Shown: positions 18,557 through 25,915 of the stretch, one piece after another | Layout: each line of letters begins with the position of its first letter | Position numbering within the stretch: the first letter of the stretch is position 1 | NCBI GenBank assembly: GCA_016763155.1 | Contig: JAESUH010000145.1 | Coordinates: forward strand, 1 to 32,037 | Direction of reading: 5' to 3' | DNA: 32,037 bases | From: Rhizobiaceae bacterium | GTDB lineage: Bacteria > Pseudomonadota > Alphaproteobacteria > Rhizobiales > Rhizobiaceae | Program-made: the position numbers and the translations under genes | The notes under the pieces: model-generated | Seen by the model: the letters and a program-made list of their open reading frames with translations, nothing else | What the model was told of the DNA's origin: nothing | The model's database searches: none

Positions 18557-19457
18557 ATTTGACCATTATTGCGCCGACAACAATCAGTACGATGATGATC
18601 ACCCGGGTCAAATCAAGTTTTTCCTTGAAGATAAAGACGCCAATAATCGTTGCAAAAATGATGGATGTTTCACGCAGTGCAGCCGCTTCTGAGACGCTGC
18701 CAAGCCAGGTGGCAAGCATCAGGCCGCCGAAGCTTGAAAAAGCTACGAATGATCCAATAACGCCGCGGATCGCCAGTTTGGATATCGAAGGTTTGACCGC
18801 CATTTTGCGCAAGCGATTGAGCGCCACCAGTGGAAATCCAAAGCCGCCAAGAAAGAAAAACCAGGCCAAAAATGCAAATGGTTCACCTGAAAAACGGATG
18901 CCATAAGCGTCCAGATTTGTGAATAAAGCAACCATTACGCCCGTTAAAACGGCAATTGCGATGGTGACAGCAAGCATTTTCTTTTCTTGGGCATTTCGTT
19001 TTTTCAAACGCATATTTGCCAAAGCAAGAGAGATGATTGCGCCTGAAAGCAGGATGAGACCAAACCACTGGGAAGGTTCGAATCGATCAGAAAATACAAA
19101 GTACGCGATGAAGGCCGCGATCATCGGGCTGGTGCCGCGCGCTATTGGATAGACAAGGGTGAAATCGCCCCTGACATAGGCAGCAGCTTGCAACCATTCA
19201 TACGCAAGGTGCAGAAAATATGACAACGCCAATATTGCGAACACCTCTGCACTGGGCAGGGGAAACACAAATATCACCAAAGGCAGCGTCATCAAACTAT
19301 AGCAAATATTGATGGCACCACGATTGAGGTATGGATCGATACCTCCCTTATTGATCGCGCCAAAAACAGCATGGGACAACGCTGATATTAACGTCAGCGT
19401 TGTTGCCATGATGGCTGGATCGAAAGAGGTGAAAAACCCGGTTAGTGCTGCGTTCAA
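18546..19457 (-). CDS. EamA/DMT-family transporter
   Basis: 303 residues, almost entirely hydrophobic, with about ten membrane helices in two EamA-like halves. Repeats of the YPIARGTSPMIAAF kind and the second-half ETSIIFATIIGVFIFKEKL are typical of the drug/metabolite transporter superfamily. It presumably exports or imports a small amphipathic metabolite. The start is TTG at 19457, which overlaps the stop TGA of the upstream aminotransferase (TTGA), implying translational coupling; the first internal ATG (19406) has no ribosome site. Substrate may be linked to the aminotransferase (inference). The 3' end runs 11 bp into ppdK on the other strand. Confidence 0.88.
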   Translation of the reverse strand: MNAALTGFFTSFDPAIMATTLTLISALSHAVFGAINKGGIDPYLNRGAINICYSLMTLPLVIFVFPLPSAEVFAILALSYFLHLAYEWLQAAAYVRGDFTLVYPIARGTSPMIAAFIAYFVFSDRFEPSQWFGLILLSGAIISLALANMRLKKRNAQEKKMLAVTIAIAVLTGVMVALFTNLDAYGIRFSGEPFAFLAWFFFLGGFGFPLVALNRLRKMAVKPSISKLAIRGVIGSFVAFSSFGGLMLATWLGSVSEAAALRETSIIFATIIGVFIFKEKLDLTRVIIIVLIVVGAIMVKFTW

Positions 19458-20842
19458 ACGATTTTCTCTCGGGTTATCCAGGCAAGCGTATCGTTTAGTG
19501 CAAGCTCCAACCGGTCAAACAATTCATTCAGCTCTTGTTCAGTGATAATCATCGGCGGACAAAGTGATATGGAATCCGTGATAGCGCGGAAAATCGCCCC
19601 GTGTTCCAGCGCGAATTTTACCGTGGCAGGGCCCACGCCTGATTTCGGATCAAATGAAGCTTTGCTTTCCTTGTCACGAACCAATTCAACAGCGCCAACC
19701 AGTCCCATATAACGAACTTCGCCAACCAATGGGTGTGATTTGAGCTTGTCCATGCGTGCAGCAAATGTCGGGGAGACCTTGCGCACCTGACCCAGCATAT
19801 CGCGCTTTTGGTAAATCTCGATTGCTTTCACCCCAAGCGCTGTTCCCAGTGGGTGGCCACCATAGGTGTAGCCATGGCCAAACATGCCGAGTTTGGCTGA
19901 CTGTGCCTCAAGTGCCTGCATCATCTTTTCTGGTACCAACACCGCGCCGAGAGGTGCGTAAGCGCCAGTCATTTGTTTAGCGCAGGAAAGTGTGTCTGGT
20001 TGCATGCCAAGAGATTGAGAACCCCACCATTCGCCAGTACGGCAAAAGCCTGTAATGACCTCATCGGCGATCAACAAAATATCATGCTCTTTCAGCAAAG
20101 GCTGAATTGCTGCAAAATAGTCTTGAGGCGGAATAAGCACCCCGCCAGCACCCATGATAGGTTCGGCAATCATTGCAGCGATCGTATCGCCGCCCTCGCG
20201 CTCAATCATATCTTCCAGAGATTTGACCAGACCAGCCAGGAATTCAGCTTCGGTTTCGCCTTCATTGGCAAAGCGATAATAATGCGGGCAGTCTGTGTGC
20301 AGAACCCGATCAACCGGTAGATCAAAATCAGTGTGGTTGCCGGGAAGGCCGGTAAGGGACGCAGCCATCACAGTCACCCCGTGATAGGCTTTAACCCTTG
20401 AAATGATTTTCTTTTTATCAGGTCTGCCAAGCGCATTATTATAATACCAAGCCAGTTTCACCTGGGTATCATTGGCTTCAGAACCGGAACTGGTGAAAAA
20501 CACATGCGATACCGGCATGGGCGCAATTTCTTTTAGTTTCTCGGCCAATTCGATGGCAGGTTCCATCGTGCGACCTGTAAACAAATGATAATAGGGAAGT
20601 TTTTCCATCTGCTTTTTAGCAGCTTCAATTAATTCCTCGTCGCCAAAACCAAGTCCGGCACACCATAGTCCCGACATGCCTTCAATATATTCCTTGCCAT
20701 GAGCATCATAAACATAAATGCCCTTGCCTTCATTTATGACCAAAGAACCGGTTTCTTTGAGTTTATGCAGGGCTGAATAGGGATGTAAAACAGATTCCAC
20801 ATCGCGAGTCTGCATATTGGTGAGGGGGGTTTTCTGGTTCAT
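19454..20842 (-). CDS. Class III (omega-type) PLP-dependent aminotransferase
   Basis: 462 residues. Seen: the N-terminal HPYSALHKLKETGSLVINEGKGIYVYDAHGKEYIEG, the PLP phosphate-binding SSGSEANDT (118-126), the AYHGVTVMAASLTG segment, the PLP-contacting Asp260 in LLIADEVITGFCRTG, the Schiff-base Lys289 in CAKQMTGAYAPLGA, and the GYTYGGHPLG loop. It belongs to the aspartate aminotransferase fold type I, class III group that includes beta-alanine, taurine, putrescine and 4-aminobutyrate transaminases. The amine substrate cannot be set from sequence. No clear Shine-Dalgarno precedes ATG 20842. The gene is coupled to the EamA transporter. Confidence 0.93.
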   Translation of the reverse strand: MNQKTPLTNMQTRDVESVLHPYSALHKLKETGSLVINEGKGIYVYDAHGKEYIEGMSGLWCAGLGFGDEELIEAAKKQMEKLPYYHLFTGRTMEPAIELAEKLKEIAPMPVSHVFFTSSGSEANDTQVKLAWYYNNALGRPDKKKIISRVKAYHGVTVMAASLTGLPGNHTDFDLPVDRVLHTDCPHYYRFANEGETEAEFLAGLVKSLEDMIEREGGDTIAAMIAEPIMGAGGVLIPPQDYFAAIQPLLKEHDILLIADEVITGFCRTGEWWGSQSLGMQPDTLSCAKQMTGAYAPLGAVLVPEKMMQALEAQSAKLGMFGHGYTYGGHPLGTALGVKAIEIYQKRDMLGQVRKVSPTFAARMDKLKSHPLVGEVRYMGLVGAVELVRDKESKASFDPKSGVGPATVKFALEHGAIFRAITDSISLCPPMIITEQELNELFDRLELALNDTLAWITREKIV

Positions 20843-20984
20843 GGGGAGGGTCCAAATCTTATTGGCTATTAGGAAGGTTAATTAAAACCGTATACCCAAA
20901 CATCCAGAAAGAAAACGGGTGTTTTCCAATCTGACATTTGATATATGCAATAATACAATTTTTGAAATCGAGTTAAAAATTTTC

Positions 20985-21893
20985 ATGGTTGGTTTTTACG
21001 AGCGAAAGAAATCTGTATCTGCAATCTGGTGCCAAAGACTGGGCATATTTTTGATACCGTATTTCTTGCTGGCAACATTGATGCACCGTTTTGGCGGCAT
21101 CCAGACACCGCAGCTTTTTGTGATCATGGCGATTGGCTTGGTAATTGCAATTGTCGCGCTGATCTTGGCCATCCGTGCAGCTTCCGACCTTTGGTCAAAA
21201 GGCCACAAAGGGGGCAAATTGATGGTGCGCGGCATGTTGTTGTCGTTGCTGGTCTTGCTGCCCTTTGGTTATTACGCCTATCTGGCTCTGGCATTGCCCC
21301 TTGCAAATGACATATCCACCAACACTTTCAGACCACCAGAATTTATCAAAACCTGGGAATCCCGCATCCGGCGAAGCAATGAGGGTATCAACCAACTTGC
21401 TGATTTTGATGACGAATATTCCGAGCGTCTGCTGATTGCCTATCCCAGGGTTGGCCCAAGGCGATATCCAGCTGGCCCAGAACGGGTGTATCAGGCCGTT
21501 AACCGGATTATTCAGGATCGTGGCTGGAAGGTCATTGCGAGCCACGGAATTGCACAACCTGCTCCAAATGAGGATGTGGAAAAAGAAAAACTTGAAGATA
21601 ATCCAAAGGGCAAAAAGAAAAATAGCAAGAAAACGATCAAGCCCGCGGATATTGATGTCGAAACCGAGCAATTGCTGGAAGATATTTCGATCGAAGTTAC
21701 GATTACCAGCCTGATCTTTGGCTATAAATACGATGCCGTTATCCGAATTATCAGCGAAGACGTAAGCACCTTGGTTGAGATGCGCTCTTCATCCAGATGG
21801 GGTGCTCATGATTTCGGCGTAAATGCAAAAATTATCGAGAAATTTATGGGCGATCTTGATTTGGCGCTGCTTGGTATTGCCGGAGAAGGCTAA
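20985..21893 (+). CDS. DUF1499 membrane protein
   Basis: 302 residues from ATG 20985 (MVGFYERKKSVSAIWCQRLG), chosen because related Hyphomicrobiales proteins start this way; an in-frame GTG at 20919 would add 22 residues. Three N-terminal membrane helices (about 20-36, 44-65, 79-100) lead to a soluble DUF1499 domain starting at YPRVGPRRYPAGPERVYQAVNRIIQDRGW and ending in the typical VEMRSSSRWGAHDFGVNAKII. A Lys/Glu-rich insert (about residues 185-225, with KGKKKNSKKTIK) splits the domain. Function unknown. Convergent with the MBL gene at 14 bp. Confidence 0.85.
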   Translation: MVGFYERKKSVSAIWCQRLGIFLIPYFLLATLMHRFGGIQTPQLFVIMAIGLVIAIVALILAIRAASDLWSKGHKGGKLMVRGMLLSLLVLLPFGYYAYLALALPLANDISTNTFRPPEFIKTWESRIRRSNEGINQLADFDDEYSERLLIAYPRVGPRRYPAGPERVYQAVNRIIQDRGWKVIASHGIAQPAPNEDVEKEKLEDNPKGKKKNSKKTIKPADIDVETEQLLEDISIEVTITSLIFGYKYDAVIRIISEDVSTLVEMRSSSRWGAHDFGVNAKIIEKFMGDLDLALLGIAGEG

Positions 21894-21907
21894 ATAAATC
21901 CGGTTAA

Positions 21908-22828
21908 TTACTCATCAATTACCGGGAAGAATTTGCCATGTATCGAGGCCGGTTGGTCACTGACTATTTTTTCGCGTGTAATCAAATCCTCAATATGGGC
22001 GAGCACGGACAACCCGGCGGCACCATGTAGTTTTGGATCGGTGCTCTTATAGATAGTTTTCACAATATCCGGAATTGTTTCATCCCCGGCTCTGATGCGC
22101 GATAACACAGCTGTTTCGCGCATTTTACGGTGTGCTCTCAGAGCACGGACAAATTTTGGTGCATTGGCCAGCCGGCCACCATGGCCGGGAAAATAAGTAG
22201 TTTCGCTCCGCGCTGCCAAGGTTTCCAATGAAGCCATATAATCAGACATGGAGCCATCGGGTGGCGCAACGATGGTTGTCGCCCAGGCCATGACGTGATC
22301 ACCTGAGAACATGAAATCGCTGTCCTGCAAGGCAAAAGTCATGTGATTTGCAGTGTGACCAGGAGTAAATATCGCTTCAAGATTCCAACCGTCGCCCTCG
22401 ATTATGTCGCCATCGGCAAGTGAAATATCAGGTTCAAATTCGTGGTCAGCTGATCCATCCAGCGGGTTATGCTCGCCAATATGTAGCTCTCTGGCAGCCC
22501 TATGTGGACCTTCTCCATAAATGGGAGCTTTGGTGAGGGCTGAAAGCCTCCGCGAAAGGGGGGAATGGTCCGCATGGGTATGGGTTACAATAATATGCGA
22601 CAGCGTGCGCCCTTTTAGGGCATCCATAATTGACGCCAGATGGGCGTCATCCCCTTCAGGGCCCGGATCAATGACAGCCACATTTTTCTTGCCGACAAGA
22701 TAGGTGTTGGTGCCATGAAAGGTGAAGGGGCCACCGTTATTTGCGGTAATACGTTGAATATTATCAGAAATATCAACGAGTTTGCCGTGAGCTGGATCAA
22801 ATTCCATTCTGAATTCAGGAGTGGCCAC
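21908..22828 (-). CDS. MBL-fold metallohydrolase, LACTB2-like
   Basis: 306 residues from GTG at 22828. An upstream in-frame GTG (22846) exists, but GAGG lies 8 bases before the inner GTG and the TATAAT at 22853-22858 places transcription near 22844. The metal motif HTHADHSP follows an extended strand with VIDPGPEG, the second His is in TPGHTANHMTF, and the Asp is in FSGDHVMAW, so both zinc sites look complete. The C-terminal helical part (KTIYKSTDPKLHGAAGLSVLAHIEDLI) is the winged-helix domain seen in LACTB2-like hydrolases. Known relatives act as endoribonucleases or thioesterases; the substrate here is uncertain. Confidence 0.9.
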   Translation of the reverse strand: MATPEFRMEFDPAHGKLVDISDNIQRITANNGGPFTFHGTNTYLVGKKNVAVIDPGPEGDDAHLASIMDALKGRTLSHIIVTHTHADHSPLSRRLSALTKAPIYGEGPHRAARELHIGEHNPLDGSADHEFEPDISLADGDIIEGDGWNLEAIFTPGHTANHMTFALQDSDFMFSGDHVMAWATTIVAPPDGSMSDYMASLETLAARSETTYFPGHGGRLANAPKFVRALRAHRKMRETAVLSRIRAGDETIPDIVKTIYKSTDPKLHGAAGLSVLAHIEDLITREKIVSDQPASIHGKFFPVIDE

Positions 22829-22852
22829 GCTATTTTCCTCGATCACACAAAA

Positions 22853-22858
22853 TTATAA
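22853..22858 (-). promoter_or_regulatory. Consensus -10 box for the MBL hydrolase gene
   Basis: On the minus strand TATAAT occurs 24 bases before the GTG at 22828. The -35 region is not recognisable at 17 bp. A start of transcription about 7 bases downstream would coincide with the outer GTG, which argues that the inner GTG is used. Confidence 0.4.
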
Positions 22859-23005
22859 CCCTGCCGGAATGATGAGGGTTGGGAACATTATTTCTTTCAG
22901 GCATTTATGCCCGTTGATCTTCTTTTAGCTGTTTGATGGCACATATTTCAACCAAATATCTGCATATGCATCTCTAGCCCGTCTTTGAAGGTGGTCGGAG
23001 ATTAC

Positions 23006-25837
23006 ATGACATTGGTTATTGATACGCCAGCTCTTATATGCGGGTTCCTTACATTACCCATGCCCAAATGGGTAAATTTACCAATTATTCACCTAATCCG
23101 GAATAGAGTATCGTACCGGCAAAAGGGCATGTCGATAAAGGACGCAATATTGGAAAGTACGGAACTCGAAAGTTTTCTTCGGGCAATAAAACCAGAAGAC
23201 AGATTAGATTTATTAGCGCGATTGGCTGAGATAATTCCTGCTGCCGAATTGCAAAAAAGTGCTGCGCTGACAGCAGTTTTCCAAAGCAAAGATACCAACA
23301 CAGATATACCCGCACAAAAAGGTGTTTTCGAGGACGAGAGCCGCGAAACCATTTTAGATACGCTTGTGGCAAATGTGGAAGAGGGTATCTTAATCACAGA
23401 TGCCAACAATGCCATTCTTTCTGCCAGTGAACGATATTGTGAAATGTTCGGTGTGGATTGTCATATATTGAAAGAGAAATTGGCCGAGAGCGAGCCATTA
23501 TATTTCGACAAATATGATCTGAGTATTTTGCAAGATGCCAAGGGATCGGTGGAAATCGGTACTGTAATTCTCTCCTTTGAATTTATCGTTGAAGCCATGG
23601 ATAAGTCCATTGATCTAGAATTTCCAAACGGGAATATCTACCGCTTCAAATGCAAATCTCTACCAAATGGTCAGGTGTTGCACAGCTATTTTGACCTGAC
23701 CAAAGACAAAACCCGCGAACTGGAATTAAGCCAGGCCCGCGTGGCCTTGCATGATTATGAAGTCCTCACAGAAGAAGCTTTGGAAATCATGGGGCAGGGA
23801 ATTCTGGTCTGTGACGCCGACAAGATTATTTTGGCGAATGAGAAAATATCTAAAATTACCAATATCCCACCGGAATATTTTCAAGTCGGTAGAGATTGGC
23901 GGGACTATCTCCATTATGCCTTTGATCGCGGTGATTTTGGCGAGGGAGAAAGCGCTCAAAATAGACTTGATGCCATAATGTCAAATTCCTCCAAGGGGGA
24001 TGGTGCAGCATTTGAACGTAAATCTGGTGAGGGAAGCTATGTTTCGGTAACGGCAAATAGGCGCGAGGATGGCTGCGGCCGGGTGGTAACTTATACAGAT
24101 ATCACTCAAAATAAAGAACGTGAATTTCAATTGGAACAGGCTTTATCTGATTCCGAAGCTGCTGATCGCGCCAAGTCTGAATTCCTCGCAAATATGAGCC
24201 ACGAAATCCGTACGCCTATGAATGGTGTATTGGGGATGGCTGAATTGCTGGCCCGCACATCACTCGATAACAAGCAAAAGACCTTTATTGATATCATTGT
24301 AAAATCGGGTACTTCATTGTTGACCATCATCAATGATATTCTTGATTTTTCAAAAATTGATGCAGGCCAATTGAAGCTGGATCCAGCTCCCTTCAGAATA
24401 AATGACGCCATAGAGGATGTGGCAACATTGGTGTCATCGCGTGTGGCAGAAAAAGATTTGGAGCTTGCCGTTCGCATTAATCCAGATTTGCCTGCCATGT
24501 TCATTGGTGATGTTGGGCGTATTCGCCAAATCGTAACAAACTTGATGGGCAATGCTGTAAAGTTCACCGATAAGGGCCATGTTATTGTAAGTGTGGGCTC
24601 AAAGCCGGGTGAGTCTGATGGTGAGGGCATTGAAAATCTTCATTTTCGTATTGAAGACACCGGCATCGGAATTCCGGAACATAATCTAGGCAGAGTTTTT
24701 GATAAATTCTCCCAGGTGGATGAAAGTGCTACGCGCAATCACGAAGGCACCGGATTGGGCCTCGCAATTGCCTCCTCGCTCGTAGAGCTTATGGGTGGAA
24801 AAATCGGTGTGGAAAGCGTTCAGGGTGAAGGTTCAACCTTCTGGTTCACCATACCAATGCCAGTGCACGAAGAAAAAACAGTCAAAAGAAAAGTACCGGT
24901 GGATGTTTCTGGCTCGCGGGTGCTGGTGGTGGACGACAATGAGGTGAACCGCGAAATCCTCTCCGAGCAAATGGCCAATTGGAAATTTGACAGCGCTGCC
25001 TGTTGCTCAGGCGCGGAAGCGATGGCCGTCATGCGCGCCGCCGTTGAAGCTGGCGTGACAATCGATGCAGTTATTCTGGATTACCAAATGCCGGGCATGG
25101 ATGGTGGTGAGGTGGCCAAGGCCATGCGGGCAGAAAAAAGCCTTTCCCATATTCCTATTGTGATGCTGACTTCTGTTGATCAAATGGAAGATGGAAGTCT
25201 GTTTTCCAGTTTGGCAATTCAGGGGCATCTAACCAAACCTGTTCGTTCTTTCTTGTTGCTTGAGACCTTGATTGAGGTTCTACAGGATAATCATAGCGAT
25301 GATTTGCTCCAGTCTGAAGGCATCAGAATTGCTAAAGCATTGGGAGGAATGGGAAGGTTTGAAGAACCTACCACTCCGGCATTGGTAGAATTAAAAACTG
25401 CAGAGACGCCATCGGCAGCAGCGATGAAGAACAACCAGATCGACGTCCTGATTGTTGAAAATAATGATGTCAATCAGATCGTCTTTACGCAAATCCTTGA
25501 AGCAACCGGTCTAAATTTCAAAATTGCCGCCAATGGTGTTGAGGCGCTTGAACTTTACGATCGGCACCAGCCAAAGTTGATTTACATGGATGTATCCATG
25601 CCGGAAATGAATGGCTACGAAGCAACGATTGAAATCAGGAAACGAGAACAGGGCGGGGATCGCCACACGCCTATTATCGGTGTCACGGCCCATGCAGTTA
25701 AAGGCGATCGGGAAAAATGTCTGGATGCAGGCATGGATGATTACCTTTCAAAACCTGTATCTCCGGATGCGTTTGACGCAAAAATCCACAAATGGCTGAA
25801 GGATGAAAAACAGTCCTCTGAAATGAAATCTGCATAA
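23006..25837 (+). CDS. Hybrid sensor histidine kinase (PAS-PAS-HisKA-HATPase-REC-REC)
   Basis: 943 residues from ATG 23006, which has GGAG 5 bases upstream; a later ATG at 23129 (MSIKDAILEST) is the other candidate. No membrane helices are evident, so it is likely cytoplasmic. Two PAS-like regions (about 120-230 and 260-370) precede the HisKA box FLANMSHEIRTPMNG with phospho-acceptor His399. The HATPase part has N box Asn516, G1 DTGIGIP and G2 GTGLGLAI. REC1 has VVDDNEVN, phospho-Asp692 in LDYQMPGMDG and a late Lys. REC2 has phospho-Asp862 in MDVSMPEMNG and Lys in LSKPV, but its acidic pair reads VENN, not VEDN. The cognate response path and signal are unknown. No regulator gene is adjacent. 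Confidence 0.93.
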   Translation: MTLVIDTPALICGFLTLPMPKWVNLPIIHLIRNRVSYRQKGMSIKDAILESTELESFLRAIKPEDRLDLLARLAEIIPAAELQKSAALTAVFQSKDTNTDIPAQKGVFEDESRETILDTLVANVEEGILITDANNAILSASERYCEMFGVDCHILKEKLAESEPLYFDKYDLSILQDAKGSVEIGTVILSFEFIVEAMDKSIDLEFPNGNIYRFKCKSLPNGQVLHSYFDLTKDKTRELELSQARVALHDYEVLTEEALEIMGQGILVCDADKIILANEKISKITNIPPEYFQVGRDWRDYLHYAFDRGDFGEGESAQNRLDAIMSNSSKGDGAAFERKSGEGSYVSVTANRREDGCGRVVTYTDITQNKEREFQLEQALSDSEAADRAKSEFLANMSHEIRTPMNGVLGMAELLARTSLDNKQKTFIDIIVKSGTSLLTIINDILDFSKIDAGQLKLDPAPFRINDAIEDVATLVSSRVAEKDLELAVRINPDLPAMFIGDVGRIRQIVTNLMGNAVKFTDKGHVIVSVGSKPGESDGEGIENLHFRIEDTGIGIPEHNLGRVFDKFSQVDESATRNHEGTGLGLAIASSLVELMGGKIGVESVQGEGSTFWFTIPMPVHEEKTVKRKVPVDVSGSRVLVVDDNEVNREILSEQMANWKFDSAACCSGAEAMAVMRAAVEAGVTIDAVILDYQMPGMDGGEVAKAMRAEKSLSHIPIVMLTSVDQMEDGSLFSSLAIQGHLTKPVRSFLLLETLIEVLQDNHSDDLLQSEGIRIAKALGGMGRFEEPTTPALVELKTAETPSAAAMKNNQIDVLIVENNDVNQIVFTQILEATGLNFKIAANGVEALELYDRHQPKLIYMDVSMPEMNGYEATIEIRKREQGGDRHTPIIGVTAHAVKGDREKCLDAGMDDYLSKPVSPDAFDAKIHKWLKDEKQSSEMKSA
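23054..23075. repeat. Perfect 8-bp inverted repeat in the hybrid-kinase leader/N-terminal region
   Basis: TTACCCAT (23054-23061) and ATGGGTAA (23068-23075) are exact inverted copies with a 6-base spacer. They lie between the two candidate start codons. Could be an operator or an mRNA hairpin; if the early start is used, it is within codons for residues 17-24. Confidence 0.6.
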
Positions 25838-25852
25838 CCTTATAATAATTGC

Positions 25853-25883
25853 TTGACCTTCCAGTGACCGGAAGCTTCATATG
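25853..25883 (+). promoter_or_regulatory. CueR-type copper promoter/operator of copA-cueR
   Basis: -35 TTGACC (25853-25858) and -10 CATATG (25878-25883) are separated by 19 bp, the long spacer known for MerR-family promoters. Centred between them is the dyad CTTCC-N7-GGAAG (25858-25874), the core of CueR-like operators. The MerR gene at the end of the operon is the natural ligand-activated regulator. Confidence 0.8.
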
Positions 25884-25915
25884 AAGCCCATCGAGTTAAA
25901 TATGGAATTCAGGCA

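Noticed and set aside
22961-22970. TGCATATGCA palindrome in the gap between the MBL hydrolase and the hybrid kinase
   Set aside because: A 10-bp palindrome of low complexity in an AT-rich gap. No second copy was noticed nearby, and flanking bases do not extend the symmetry, so I do not call it an operator.
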